Source: UBA2040 sp041751955 (GTDB lineage Bacteria > Bacteroidota > Bacteroidia > Flavobacteriales_D > Crocinitomicaceae). From it: a stretch of DNA of 64,000 nucleotides. Where the stretch lies: positions 1-64,000 of the forward strand of contig JBGSIB010000005.1 of the NCBI GenBank assembly GCA_041751955.1, read 5' to 3'. Positions 34,167-44,000 of this stretch are shown here, piece by piece; positions within the stretch are counted from its first letter, which is position 1; the number at the start of each line of letters is the position of its first letter. Under the pieces are notes generated by a model that saw only the letters and a list, made by a program, of their open reading frames with translations, searched no databases and was not told the origin of the DNA. The translations under genes were made by a program, and so were the position numbers.

Positions 34167-34829
34167 TTATCTACCCACAAATAAATCCTTGCGGAAACCC
34201 AAATTGAAATTAAATAAAATATTACTCAAATATGGTGAAGATAAAGCCAAACTATTAGAAGCTTGATAGGCAATAAGATAATCAAGACCCAGGTCAAAAT
34301 AAATAGTCCCGAGCTCAAGAATACCATATTTCACACCTCCTTGTAAACCAATTCCAAAACCAAATGCATTTCCTTTTCGTCCAAATCCATCAGGTAAAAT
34401 ATATTTACTCTCATCAAAAGAATCAAATTCAGCTTTGATCGAGTTGAAAATTAAATTAATTGTTGTACCACCGTATGCAGATAATCCAGTTTCATAACCG
34501 TCGCCTAAGTAATAGCGCGCACCGCCTGAAATAATGGTATAGTTTGTTGTTGTTGTGTAATTCGTTTGCGCGTATGGATAATTAGCATTCAAGGCCTGCA
34601 ATGGCGTGATGTTTATAAAAGGGTCTTTTGCGCCACCGTACATCGTGATTCGACCAAAATAAGATGCCGCATCATCCAGAGAATATTCTCCACCAAAATG
34701 AAAACCAACAAACGTTTTTTGAACACCGAAAGGACGCATAACAGAAGGCCCAACCATAACACCGAATTGTCCGAATGCATTTCCACCCAGTAAAATCAAC
34801 CCGACTAATAAAAATTGTTTTATTTTCAT
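34167..34829 (-). CDS. Outer membrane beta-barrel-like protein of unknown function
   Basis: 220 residues with a signal peptide (residues 1-20, ending GGNAFGQ). The mature part alternates hydrophobic and small residues (MVGPSVMRPFG, FHFGGEYSLD, YFGRITMYGGAK, FGFGIGLQGGVKYG) and ends NLGFRKDLFVGR, which fits a small beta-barrel of the OmpW/OmpX type seen in many Bacteroidota; no specific family was recognised. Start: the ATG at 34829 overlaps the stop of tag (ATGA); an ATG three codons upstream lies within tag. Translationally coupled to tag. Confidence 0.75.
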   Translation of the reverse strand: MKIKQFLLVGLILLGGNAFGQFGVMVGPSVMRPFGVQKTFVGFHFGGEYSLDDAASYFGRITMYGGAKDPFINITPLQALNANYPYAQTNYTTTTNYTIISGGARYYLGDGYETGLSAYGGTTINLIFNSIKAEFDSFDESKYILPDGFGRKGNAFGFGIGLQGGVKYGILELGTIYFDLGLDYLIAYQASNSLALSSPYLSNILFNFNLGFRKDLFVGR

Positions 34830-35365
34830 TCCCTCCATTTTAAATTTTCCTTTTTCATTTTTTCAAAAATCGTGCAACTTTCTAAGTGTGCGCCTGGCAA
34901 ATAAGACGTGCTCATTAAAAATTCATTGACGATTTCTCCGCCCACAAATTTAAAGTTCTTTTTGAACAGTTTTACCCATTCAGATAAACTTAACGGATGA
35001 TGTGCGTCAAGCCAAGCTTTAAAACTAAGGAATTCCTCTTTCAATTCTAAGATTTTAGCCGCATTAAATATAACGCTTCTAATCTTCAGTTGGTTGCGAA
35101 TAATACCTGCATCAAGCATTAATTCAGAAACTTTAACATCATCGTATTTGGCAATTTTATTCAAATCAAAATTATCAAACGCTTTTCGAAAATTGTCCTC
35201 TTTCTTCAACATCAACTCCCAAGATAGCCCAGCCTGATTGATTTCTAGAATCAAACGACCAAACAATTCATTGTCATCATCTAGGGGAAATCCGTACTTC
35301 GTATCGTGATAAATTTTATTTAAATCCTCATCTGGCAAATTCGCACAATAATCGCAATAACTCAT
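34826..35365 (-). CDS. tag: DNA-3-methyladenine glycosylase I
   Basis: 179 residues, normal for Tag. It excises 3-methyladenine from alkylated DNA. The family is recognised from the N-terminal Cys-containing MSYCDYCA, YHDTKYGFPLDDDNELFGRLILE, INQAGLSWELMLKKE and FRKAFDNFDLNKIAKY. The C-terminal SCTIFEKM supplies another Cys of the zinc snap; the zinc-binding pair of His and Cys near the ends is mostly present. The usual Trp/Glu near CxW...EWG is replaced by Y and Y-G (KYGFP), a variation common outside the enterobacterial form. First gene of a two-gene operon with the barrel-like protein. Confidence 0.92.
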   Translation of the reverse strand: MSYCDYCANLPDEDLNKIYHDTKYGFPLDDDNELFGRLILEINQAGLSWELMLKKEDNFRKAFDNFDLNKIAKYDDVKVSELMLDAGIIRNQLKIRSVIFNAAKILELKEEFLSFKAWLDAHHPLSLSEWVKLFKKNFKFVGGEIVNEFLMSTSYLPGAHLESCTIFEKMKKENLKWRE

Positions 35366-35469
35366 CGTATGTTCTCATTCAAATGATTGATAATGTAAAT
35401 TTAACTTTCTAGCCTGATTCTCCAACCGAAATGTTCATAAACTCAAACCATTTCATCCTTAAAAATATT

Positions 35470-35477
35470 TAAATTTG
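35470..35477 (+). promoter_or_regulatory. -7 promoter box of the PaaY-like gene
   Basis: TAAATTTG matches TAnnTTTG and ends 14 bases before the ATG at 35492. No clear -33 TTTG was found. Confidence 0.5.
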
Positions 35478-35491
35478 AGGAAACTAATAAA

Positions 35492-36097
35492 ATGGCTTTT
35501 TACGAATTCAAAGGATTCAAACCTGTTTGCCACTCCAGCAGTTTCGTGCATCCTCAGGCGACCGTAACGGGTAACGTGATTATAGGAAAGGATTGTTACA
35601 TTGGACCTGGATGTGCATTACGAGGCGACTGGGGACAAATTGTTCTTGAAGATGGTTGTAATGTACAGGAAAATTGCACTGTTCACATGTTTCCCGGAAC
35701 AACAGTTTATCTGCGAAGAGGTGCACATATTGGTCACGGTGCAATTATTCACGGTGCCGAAATTGGAGAAAATTGTCTCGTGGGCATGAATGCTGTCATC
35801 ATGGATGACGTAAAAATGGGTAAAGAATGTATCGTCGGAGCGCTTTGTTTCGTTCCAGCAAAAATGGAAATTCCTGAACGTAGCCTTTTGGTTGGAAATC
35901 CTGCCAAAATTATTAAAGAAGTTAGCGATGAAATGATCGATTGGAAAACCAACGGAACTTCCTTATATCAAGCCTTGCCAAAAGAAATGCAAGAAGAATG
36001 GAAACTATGTGAACCTCTCGAAACGCTTGATAAAGATAGACCGAAACAAGAATCACTTTACTCGACTTGGAACTCTATTAAAGAGAGTAGAGAATAA
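35492..36097 (+). CDS. Gamma carbonic anhydrase-like hexapeptide protein (PaaY/CaiE type)
   Basis: 201 residues. A left-handed beta-helix built from hexapeptide repeats (VTGNVIIGKDCYIGPGCALRG and on to about residue 150) is followed by a C-terminal helix. His65, His82 and His87-type residues in NCTVHMFPG, AHIGHGAIIHG correspond to the metal ligands of the gamma carbonic anhydrase group. The length and the C-terminal EVSDEMIDWKTNGTSLYQAL segment match PaaY, a thioesterase-linked protein of phenylacetate degradation, but no other paa genes are near, so only the family is assigned. It precedes the GlcD-like gene by 29 bases and may be co-transcribed with it. Confidence 0.87.
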   Translation: MAFYEFKGFKPVCHSSSFVHPQATVTGNVIIGKDCYIGPGCALRGDWGQIVLEDGCNVQENCTVHMFPGTTVYLRRGAHIGHGAIIHGAEIGENCLVGMNAVIMDDVKMGKECIVGALCFVPAKMEIPERSLLVGNPAKIIKEVSDEMIDWKTNGTSLYQALPKEMQEEWKLCEPLETLDKDRPKQESLYSTWNSIKESRE

Positions 36098-36126
36098 AGA
36101 ATTAAATCGAAAAGAAATCTAAACAA

Positions 36127-37530
36127 ATGACAAGGCACGAAATATTTCAAGAACAACATCCTTTCTTTCAAGAACTTCTTGGTGATAGATGTATTATTTC
36201 TGAAGATAAATTGACTGAATACGGTCATGATGAAACAGAAGACATTCTTGTTTTACCTCAAGTTTTATTGATTCCTGATTCCGTGGAAGAGATTGTGGAG
36301 ATTATGAAATATTGTTTTGAGAAGGTGATTCCTGTAACGCCATGTGGGGCGCGAACTGGGCTTTCTGGAGGAGCAATTCCCTTGATAAATGGCGTTTTAT
36401 TAAGCATGGAAAAATTCAATTCCATCATCGAAATTGATGAAAAAAACAGCCAAGTTATCACAGAACCAGGTGTTATCACCCAAGTTTTGCAAGATGCCGT
36501 TCGTGAAAAAGGTCTGTTTTATCCACCTGATCCTGCAAGCAGAGGAAGTTGTTTTATTGGCGGAAATGTATCAGAAAATAGTGGTGGACCGAAAGCAGTA
36601 AAATACGGCGTAACCAACGAATATGTGCTCAACATTCAAATGGTTCTTCCAAACGGTCACCTCATATGGACGGGAGCCAATGTGCTCAAAAATGCAACTG
36701 GCTACAATTTGACACAGCTCGTTGTAGGTAGTGAGGGAACACTAGGAATTGTCACCAAAATTGTTCTAAAATTGATCCCTCATCCAACACAAAATTTATT
36801 GATGTTGGTTCCATTTTATGATGCATCCGAGGCATGTCGAGCAGTCGCGGCGATATTCAATGCTGGAATTACCCCAAGTGGCATGGAATTCATGGAACGC
36901 GACGCTTTGATCTGGACAAAAGCCTTCATTGGCGATGAAAATGTTCCCGTAGCCGAAAACCACGGTGCGCATTTGCTCGTTGAGGTGGATGGTTTTCATG
37001 CAGATATTTTAATGTCTGATTGCGAGAAAATTATGACTGTACTAGAAGATTTTGAAACGGATGAAATCCTTTTTGCAGAAAGTGAAGCACAAAAAGATAA
37101 ACTCTGGCAGCTCCGACGTAAAGTGGGGGAAGCTGTGAAATCGAACTCTGTTTATAAAGAAGAAGATACTGTCGTTCCCAGATATTATTTACCTGATTTA
37201 TTAAATCATGTGAAAGCCGTTGGTGCGAAATATGGATTCAAATCAGTTTGTTATGGTCACGCTGGCGATGGAAATTTACATGTAAATATTATCAAAGGCG
37301 ACCTAAGCGACGAAAAATGGAACAATGAACTGCCGATAGCCATTCGCGAAATTTTTGAACGGGTGGTTGAATTAGGTGGAACAATCTCCGGTGAGCACGG
37401 AATTGGTCTGGTCCAAAAACCGTACATGGATATCGCATTCAGTATGATTACTATGGATTTGATGCGCGGAATTAAAAAAGTTTTTGACCCAAAAGGAATT
37501 ATGAATCCAGGTAAGATTTTTGATTTATGA
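36127..37530 (+). CDS. FAD-linked oxidase, glycolate oxidase subunit GlcD / D-lactate dehydrogenase type
   Basis: 467 residues. The FAD-binding PCMH domain (about 40-220) contains VTPCGARTGLSGGAIP, DPASRGSCFIGGNVSENSGG and VGSEGTLGIVTK. The C-terminal FAD-oxidase domain (about 225-465) has CYGHAGDGNLHVNI and the final GGTISGEHGIGLVQKPYM, with the catalytic His-containing motifs of the D-2-hydroxyacid dehydrogenase group. It oxidises a D-2-hydroxyacid such as D-lactate or glycolate to the 2-oxoacid. No GlcE or GlcF partner is adjacent, so D-lactate or a related D-hydroxyacid is more likely than the three-subunit glycolate enzyme (inference). Confidence 0.9.
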   Translation: MTRHEIFQEQHPFFQELLGDRCIISEDKLTEYGHDETEDILVLPQVLLIPDSVEEIVEIMKYCFEKVIPVTPCGARTGLSGGAIPLINGVLLSMEKFNSIIEIDEKNSQVITEPGVITQVLQDAVREKGLFYPPDPASRGSCFIGGNVSENSGGPKAVKYGVTNEYVLNIQMVLPNGHLIWTGANVLKNATGYNLTQLVVGSEGTLGIVTKIVLKLIPHPTQNLLMLVPFYDASEACRAVAAIFNAGITPSGMEFMERDALIWTKAFIGDENVPVAENHGAHLLVEVDGFHADILMSDCEKIMTVLEDFETDEILFAESEAQKDKLWQLRRKVGEAVKSNSVYKEEDTVVPRYYLPDLLNHVKAVGAKYGFKSVCYGHAGDGNLHVNIIKGDLSDEKWNNELPIAIREIFERVVELGGTISGEHGIGLVQKPYMDIAFSMITMDLMRGIKKVFDPKGIMNPGKIFDL

Positions 37531-37609
37531 ATAATTTCCTTTCAGATTTAAACGCTGATATTGCAAGATGAATTTAGACTATTATTTTTTTTTGTTCCTT
37601 TAAACACAA

Positions 37610-37691
37610 TCGAATCGTAGGCTGAACTGCCGGCATTCCTTTAGCAGGCAGGGCGAAGTCGAATTGTAGGCTGAACGAAGTCGAAGCCTAC
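37610..37691. repeat. Short direct and inverted repeats in an intergenic region
   Basis: TCGAATCGTAGGCTGAAC (37610-37627) recurs as TCGAATTGTAGGCTGAAC (37659-37676), 49 bases apart with one change. GAAGTCGAA occurs at 37655 and 37677. GTAGGCT (37666-37672) pairs with AGCCTAC (37685-37691), which overlaps the stop of the minus-strand gene. Between the copies, CTGCC and GGCAG form another short stem. It resembles scattered intergenic repeats of Bacteroidota genomes. Confidence 0.7.
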
Positions 37692-38350
37692 TTCATCCAT
37701 CTCACCAAATACCGTTTATTCCCTTGCGAAATAGATAAGTAAAATACTTCACCTTTTTTAAGAGATGAAAGATCCAATTTATCACTTTGCATAACCTGCA
37801 TCAATTCACGACCCGTTGCATCGAGCACTAGAAAATCAGTAAGAATATCATTCGTGATTACCAAATACTGTTCAGTGAATTGGGCAACGTTCTTGTTTTT
37901 AAAATCATCTAGCCCCAAATTACCTTGAGAAATGATGAAAATGTAAGATATTGTGTCTTTTATATTTGGAATGATTGGATTATAGATTTCAAAATGTACA
38001 GTCGCACTGGCTGGTGTATTATTTAAAATCGCTCCAATAATCAACTTTTGAGGAAATTGCGGAGCAGCCATCAGTGTGAAATCCGCACTATCTCCGTCAG
38101 AAACATTAGGGTAAAAATTGTCTTGGTCATCAAAGGTTATTTGCCATTGCGTTGGAACATTCTCAAAAAAGCATTTCCATCGCAAAGTTGTATCCACAGC
38201 AACATCATTAAATATCTCTATATACCAATGCGCAGGAGATTCATCCGTCGTTTTTATTAAGGTTGTTGAAGTATTATTGAAATGATGTGTTTGAGCATTT
38301 AAACCTGAAATGCCCAAAAGGATAAATAAAATTATGGATAAGATTTTCAT
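37688..38350 (-). CDS. Secreted protein, probable T9SS type A cargo
   Basis: 220 residues with a signal peptide (1-19, ending GISGLNAQ). The mature part (about 20-140) is beta-rich and looks like an Ig-like fold (WYIEIFNDVAVDTTLRWKC, QITFDDQDNFYP, ATVHFEIYNP). The last 75 residues (NVAQFTEQYLVITNDI...FLVLDATGRELMQV...LKKGEVFYLSISQGNKRYLVRWMK) resemble a type A T9SS sorting domain in length and strand pattern, ending in basic residues. The function of the N-terminal domain is unknown. An intergenic repeat hairpin reaches into its stop codon. Confidence 0.72.
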   Translation of the reverse strand: MKILSIILFILLGISGLNAQTHHFNNTSTTLIKTTDESPAHWYIEIFNDVAVDTTLRWKCFFENVPTQWQITFDDQDNFYPNVSDGDSADFTLMAAPQFPQKLIIGAILNNTPASATVHFEIYNPIIPNIKDTISYIFIISQGNLGLDDFKNKNVAQFTEQYLVITNDILTDFLVLDATGRELMQVMQSDKLDLSSLKKGEVFYLSISQGNKRYLVRWMK

Positions 38351-38412
38351 AGCTGAAAGTTAAGGACAATTAGATTCTTATTCAAAAAGAAAATTTCTTA
38401 GCTCTTTTATTC

Positions 38413-39780
38413 CTAGCGATCCAGAGAATTCGTTATTTCTACACCCAAAGCTTCAAAATCAATCCCGTCAAAATTCCCACTGCTCATCATTAACAAAACC
38501 GAATTGTGCCAATCTTGCTGACGAATATAGGCCAATACATCTTCCGTTTGTTTCAAAACTTGAACTTTTCCACCAAAATGAGTTTCCACCTCTAATTTCT
38601 CCAAAGCAGGAAGTTTTTTGTGCGCAACTACATGATCACTATAATAAACGATAGCGGAATCAGCTTTGTCCATCGTATTGGCATACAAGGGTAAAAAAGC
38701 CTTGTTGAGCGAAGAAAAAGTATGTAATTCCATGCAAGCCACCACTCTCCTATCAGGAAATTGTTCTTTAACCGCACTTATCGTAGCTTTGAGCTTACTC
38801 GGTGAATGAGCAAAATCTTTGAATAAAATGAAATTTCCTTTCTCGGTGACTTTCTGCAAGCGTTTTCCTGCACCTGTAAAGGTCTGAGCGGCCGTAAAGA
38901 ATTGTTTTGGACTAACCCCAACTTGTTCCGCCAAACGCATCGCACCAACCAAATTCTGTAAATTATGAGCGCCAAATATATTCAGTGGATATTTCTCATT
39001 TTCCCATTCTAAAATGGTCCCTGTTTCTGTCGATTCATACTTTGGAACATCGTAAGGAATTGTTGTGATTTTCGAGGCGTATTTTTCACCTAAACGACTT
39101 ACTTCCTGATCGTTACTCGCATAAGTCAAAACTCCATTTTTGGCAATTTTCTGGCAAAATATATCGAATTGTTCGATGTAATTCTCCCAAGTTGGAAACA
39201 CGTTGATATGATCCCAAGCTATTCCACTTATAAGTGCTACATCAGGGTAATACAAGTGAAACTTTGGACGACGATCAATAGGTGAACTTAGATATTCATC
39301 TCCCTCAAGAACCATAATTTCAGCATCATCGGTAATTTTCACCATACAATCGTATCCTTCCAACTGCGCACCGACCATGTAATCAACGTCCATTTTCAAT
39401 TTTTTGAAGACATGAAGCAACATTGATGTAATCGTAGTTTTACCATGACTTCCACCAATAACTAGGCGTTTTTTATTCTTGCTTTGCTCGTACAAATATT
39501 CTGGATAAGAGAAAATAGGAATGTTTAATTCCTTGGCTTTTTCCAGTTCTGGATTATCCTCTCTCGCATGCATTCCTAAAATAACTGCGTCCAATTCACT
39601 GGTAATTAATTCTGCATCCCAACCCATATGTTTGGGTAAAATATCATCCTTCGCCAATCTAGATTTTGACGGCTCAAAAATTTCATCATCAGAGCCAGTT
39701 ACATGCATTCCTTTTCGCTTGAGAGCAATTGCTAAATTATGCATGGCGCTGCCGCCGATAGCGATGAAGTGTACGTTCAT
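38413..39780 (-). CDS. mpl: Mur ligase family protein, Mpl-like
   Basis: 455 residues, cytoplasmic. The N-terminal Rossmann segment HFIAIGGSAMHNLAIALKRKGMHVTGSDDEI, the ATP loop GGSHGKTTITSMLLHV, GDEYLSSPIDRRPKFHLYYPD, ISGIAWDHINVFPTW and the C-terminal FAHSPSKLKATISAV fit Mpl, which re-ligates the recycled tripeptide L-Ala-gamma-D-Glu-meso-DAP to UDP-MurNAc. It is clearly not MurC because of the GSAMHNLA motif and the LEGDEYLSS substrate segment. Its position apart from the dcw cluster supports a recycling role. The exact donor peptide is inferred from the family. Confidence 0.85.
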   Translation of the reverse strand: MNVHFIAIGGSAMHNLAIALKRKGMHVTGSDDEIFEPSKSRLAKDDILPKHMGWDAELITSELDAVILGMHAREDNPELEKAKELNIPIFSYPEYLYEQSKNKKRLVIGGSHGKTTITSMLLHVFKKLKMDVDYMVGAQLEGYDCMVKITDDAEIMVLEGDEYLSSPIDRRPKFHLYYPDVALISGIAWDHINVFPTWENYIEQFDIFCQKIAKNGVLTYASNDQEVSRLGEKYASKITTIPYDVPKYESTETGTILEWENEKYPLNIFGAHNLQNLVGAMRLAEQVGVSPKQFFTAAQTFTGAGKRLQKVTEKGNFILFKDFAHSPSKLKATISAVKEQFPDRRVVACMELHTFSSLNKAFLPLYANTMDKADSAIVYYSDHVVAHKKLPALEKLEVETHFGGKVQVLKQTEDVLAYIRQQDWHNSVLLMMSSGNFDGIDFEALGVEITNSLDR

Positions 39781-39907
39781 TTAAATAGTTTGAATTTATA
39801 AATTTAAGGATTTTATGGATGGATAAAATTGTAAATAGTGTGAATTGCCAACAGTGCTTTGAGGAAAATATTCTTTCAGATTATTAACCATGATGGCATA
39901 AAGGTTC

Positions 39908-41005
39908 CTATCTCATCATTTCCTGCATCCCAATACTTGCAAAAGATTTCAGTGCATTCCCTTCACCTGTATAGATAAATAAAACCTCCAAGCCATCTTT
40001 GTCTTTTGATTTTAAATATTCTTTCGATTTTTCAAGTCCCATCACCATGAAAGCCGTCGCCATACCGTCTGCGATAGCCGTGTTTTTTGCCACAACTGTA
40101 ACGCTTAATAATTCATTTTCCGCTGGTCGTCCGGTTTTGGGATTGAGCGTATGGGCATATATTTTACCTTCTTTCTCATAAAACTTTCTGTAATTTCCGC
40201 TCGTTGCTATACCTTTATTAGAAATCGAAATGACAGCTGAAATAACACGCTGCTTTTTTCCATCATTTGTCGAAACAGGTTTATCAACTCCTAATTTCCA
40301 ATCTTTTCCTTCCTGGTTTTTCCCTTCTACATAAATCTCTCCTCCTATTTCGACATAGAAGTTTTTACAGCCTTTTTTCCGAAGAAAGTCCGCCAATACA
40401 TCCACAGAATACCCTTGAGCGATGGCGTTGAAGTCGAAACTCAATCTAGGATCATATTTTACCAATTCATTTTTATTCTCGGCGTTTTCTTGGTTCCATA
40501 ATCTTCCCTTTTCAAAACCAACAAAGTCTAAAGTTGAATCTATTTCTGTTTGACTAGGTATATTATCAGATTCCTTAAGAAAACCCCAAATTTTCATTAA
40601 TGGCAATACTGTTGGGTCGAACGCACCATCTGTTTGCTTAAAAACTTTTTCAGACAATTCTAAACAAGTTAAGAAATAATGATCTTTAACGGAAAGAGTA
40701 TAATATCCATCTTCACAATTAAAAATACTCAACGATGACTCTGGAATATAACCCGACAAAGACAAGTCAAAATCGTGCAGAATAGAATCTATTTCTTCTT
40801 TTGTAATATTTCTAGAACCTTCAACTATTTTAATTCCGTATGTCGTTCCCTGAGTTTCGCCAACTATTTCTTGAAAAGAGCTTGTTGAAGAATTATTGGA
40901 TGGATTTTCAGAATTGGAACAGGCAGTCAGAAAAAATAGACTAATGACGCTCCAGGTTAGAACCCTGTGTTTCTTTTTGCCAAATGTATTCCGTAATGGA
41001 TTCAT
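39908..41005 (-). CDS. apbE: FAD:protein FMN transferase, lipoprotein
   Basis: 365 residues. After a basic N-terminus, a signal ends in the lipobox FFLTAC (Cys29). The ApbE fold is shown by GETQGTTYGIKI, FDLSLSGYIPESSLSIFN, GAFDPTVLPLMKIWGF, SFDFNAIAQGYSVDVLADFL, NFYVEIGGEIYVEG, GIATSGNYRKFY, AHTLNPKTGRPAENELLSVTVVA and the Asp-containing IADGMATAFMVMG. It transfers FMN onto Thr residues of periplasmic proteins such as Na+-NQR or RNF subunits. The start at 41005 lies 65 bases inside the upstream 1483-residue gene; no later start would leave a signal peptide, so the overlap seems real. Co-transcribed with that gene. Confidence 0.92.
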   Translation of the reverse strand: MNPLRNTFGKKKHRVLTWSVISLFFLTACSNSENPSNNSSTSSFQEIVGETQGTTYGIKIVEGSRNITKEEIDSILHDFDLSLSGYIPESSLSIFNCEDGYYTLSVKDHYFLTCLELSEKVFKQTDGAFDPTVLPLMKIWGFLKESDNIPSQTEIDSTLDFVGFEKGRLWNQENAENKNELVKYDPRLSFDFNAIAQGYSVDVLADFLRKKGCKNFYVEIGGEIYVEGKNQEGKDWKLGVDKPVSTNDGKKQRVISAVISISNKGIATSGNYRKFYEKEGKIYAHTLNPKTGRPAENELLSVTVVAKNTAIADGMATAFMVMGLEKSKEYLKSKDKDGLEVLFIYTGEGNALKSFASIGMQEMMR

Positions 41006-44000
41006 TGTTTTTCGTGTAAGTTATAATTCCATTACTTTGCGTACGAACATAAACGTCGCCGTGACCATCAATAACGACAACTCTTCGTGTAATGATTGAC
41101 AATAAAGTTCCGTCTACCCCTTTACGACTAAATTTCTCTTCCGTAACACCCTCTGGGAAATCCATTCCAATTGTATTTTTAGCTTTCTCATTTTTTGGTG
41201 TAGTTTCCACTTTACTGAGTTTATCCGACATTCCGCGTTGGTTTTCCTGCGCTTTATCTGCTAACTCCTCCTTTTTTATGGATTCCAAAACATACATATC
41301 TTCAACAGCCGCTGCATTCTTCATTTGCTTATCAGTTGTTTCCTTTGTGTATGCTTCATTTGCCGATTTCACATCATTGAGAGATTCTTGAGAAGTGTAC
41401 CGTTGCTCCTGTTTTGCTCCAGCTAATTCAGATTGCTTTTCAATGGCATCATTATTAATCACTTTAATAGCTTCGGCATTTTTATTTTGCTTTTCAGAAT
41501 CTTCCGCTTCCTTCTCAGCTTGCTTTATGACGATAAAATCCAAATTACTTTGAACGTGAACACCCATGTCTTTGTCCGTTGTGGTGCGTTCCTCCATATC
41601 CAACTCTAATTTGGATTTGGCATTAGAAAGCTTGGTCTGGCTAATCAATGTCTTTTCAGATTCTTGTGCCGTTTTTCTTGCAGTAACTTTTTCTTGATCA
41701 GTAATGGCTTCCTTGACCTCTAAATATTTTTCCATCTCACGATTGTAAGCGGCATTAGTCTTATCCATGTTATCCATTTCAATCGCACTAATCTTTTCGT
41801 TTCTTTCAATATTTCGATCGGCGAAAGTCTCTGTTCTAATCTGATTTACGGCCACAATCTCTCTAAATCTATCTTCGTTATGTTCAACTTTTGCCTCATG
41901 GTCATCATGCAATTCAGTCATTTTTTCACTAGCATTCGTTTTGGCCAATTTTAATTGCTCTTCAGTTAATCGTCGTGATTCATCATCATTCATCGTTTCT
42001 TGAGCATCTATTTTAATTTGGGCTAACTCTTGCCCTTTATTGATACTCGCTTGATTGTACGATAAAGATCTATCTAAATTGCTGTTAGATAATTGTGAAG
42101 TCTGATCATGCATTTGAACAGCTTTCATTTCGATTTCGGATCTGTCTTTTTCTGCTTCAATTTCCAAATCTTGTCGAACATAATTTAACTTCTCCTGATC
42201 CATTAAATTTTGTGAACGCTCATAATCCGCATTTTCCTGATCTTTTAATGTTGATTTATATTGAACCAATTTCACTTGTTCAGTATTCGTCTGTGCTTTC
42301 AGTAAAAACTCAGCATTTAACTCGGCATTTTTACTTTCAATGTCGTTTAAATTCGTCTGAGCGTCATAAGTTTTATTCTGTAATTTGGCATTTTGTAATT
42401 CCGTCTCCGCAATGGCAGAATTCTTTGCAGACATGAATTCATCTGCTCTTTTATTTTTTCTGTCTAAATCTGCCTTAGCTAAATCCAATTCGGCATTCTC
42501 TCCCTCGTAAACATCTCCTAGTGGCTCCAAGGAGGAAGTATATACAATTGTCGGATTCAAAAGCCGCTCTATCTCGGCTAATTTTTTAATTGGATATTCA
42601 TCGGATGGACGTTTGCTGTTCGCTTTTTCAAACAATTCTTTCGATCGTAAAAAATCTTTCTTCTCAAAATTATTGTCCGCCGCTGCTACCAACTCATTAT
42701 ATTCCTTCATATCAGCCGCATCCATTTCGGCTTGCAATTTCGCGTCACACTCTACAATTCTTGCCTTGCTAAAAGGCTGTTCAGGGTCCAGTGCAAGTGC
42801 ATCTGTATACTTGATTTTCGCTTGACTCCAATCTCGTTTTTCAAAAAGTATATTCGCTTCTTTCACCAAAGCTTCAACTTTCAATTTTGTGGCCGCCTCG
42901 TTTTTATTGGATTTTTCGATATCATCCAAAATTTGCTGAACTTCTGCAATCTTATCTTTTACATTTTGGTCAGAAGGCTTTATCGACTCTGCCTTTTGAA
43001 AACTAGCTAACGCCATTTCATAACTCTTGATTTTCATTTCTGAAATACCTTTATTGTAATTTTCCAGAAAGCTCTTCTCTTTTTGTGTAGCGCTCAATAA
43101 ATTGTTTTGCTCAGCCTGTATTTGAGCTATTCGTTCTGTTGGTAATGTTTCCTTAGGTTTTACCTTACTTGCTTCTTGGAATAAGCGAATGGCCTCCTTA
43201 TAATCTTTACTTATCGCTTCTTTTTCAGCTGCATCAATCAATCGTTTGTAATCTTTTTCTGTCTTTTCTTTAGAAGCTATTTCTTTCAGCATATCTTCAG
43301 GCCGACTATCTTCGGGACGGTTTATAGCTGGTCTGGAGGTGATTGCACGATTAACCAAATCTTTGGCTTTGTCTAAATCATTTTCTTCAATACTTTCTCT
43401 AGCCGCTCCAATGATACGCTCAAATTGTCTATTGGCATCGTCCTCTGAATCTCTAGAAAGTCTAGCCGCCTCTAGCGATTTGTCTCTTGGTTCTTTCTCA
43501 ATTGGCCGCATTTCAGATGCCGCATCAAATTGTTTAATAGCTTCTAAATACTTATGCTCCACTACCAGAGCATCACCTTTGTCTATCAAGGCACGGTACT
43601 TTTTATCTGCTTCGACATTTTTATTCAATCGAGCGTCAATTTCGGCCAATCTCATTTTGGGCTCTTCTTGAGTATCATCTATGCTCGCTGCATTTTGATA
43701 TTTCAAACGTGCTTTTTCTAATTCATCTGCGTCCAAAAATGCTTTTGCTTCCGTCATCACCTGTTCGTACTTCTGAGCAACGAGCACTTTTGCTTCTTTG
43801 TTGGCCAAGTTACTAACAACGGCATTAAACTTTTCTTGAACAACTTTATCTTCTCGAACCTCAAGTGCAGCGCCATAATGTTGTTTAGCTGAGGCAAAAT
43901 CTTCTTTCAAAGCAGCCTCATCCCCCATTTTTACATATTTGGCAAAAATAGCTTCTGCATTTTTTGCATCTTCATCTTGTTTGATTAGACGGTCTATTTC

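Noticed and set aside
43339..43671. Long plus-strand ORFs opposite the 1483-residue gene (also near 42095 and 42732)
   Set aside because: Serine- and leucine-rich shadows of the repeat-coding strand without domains or promoters.
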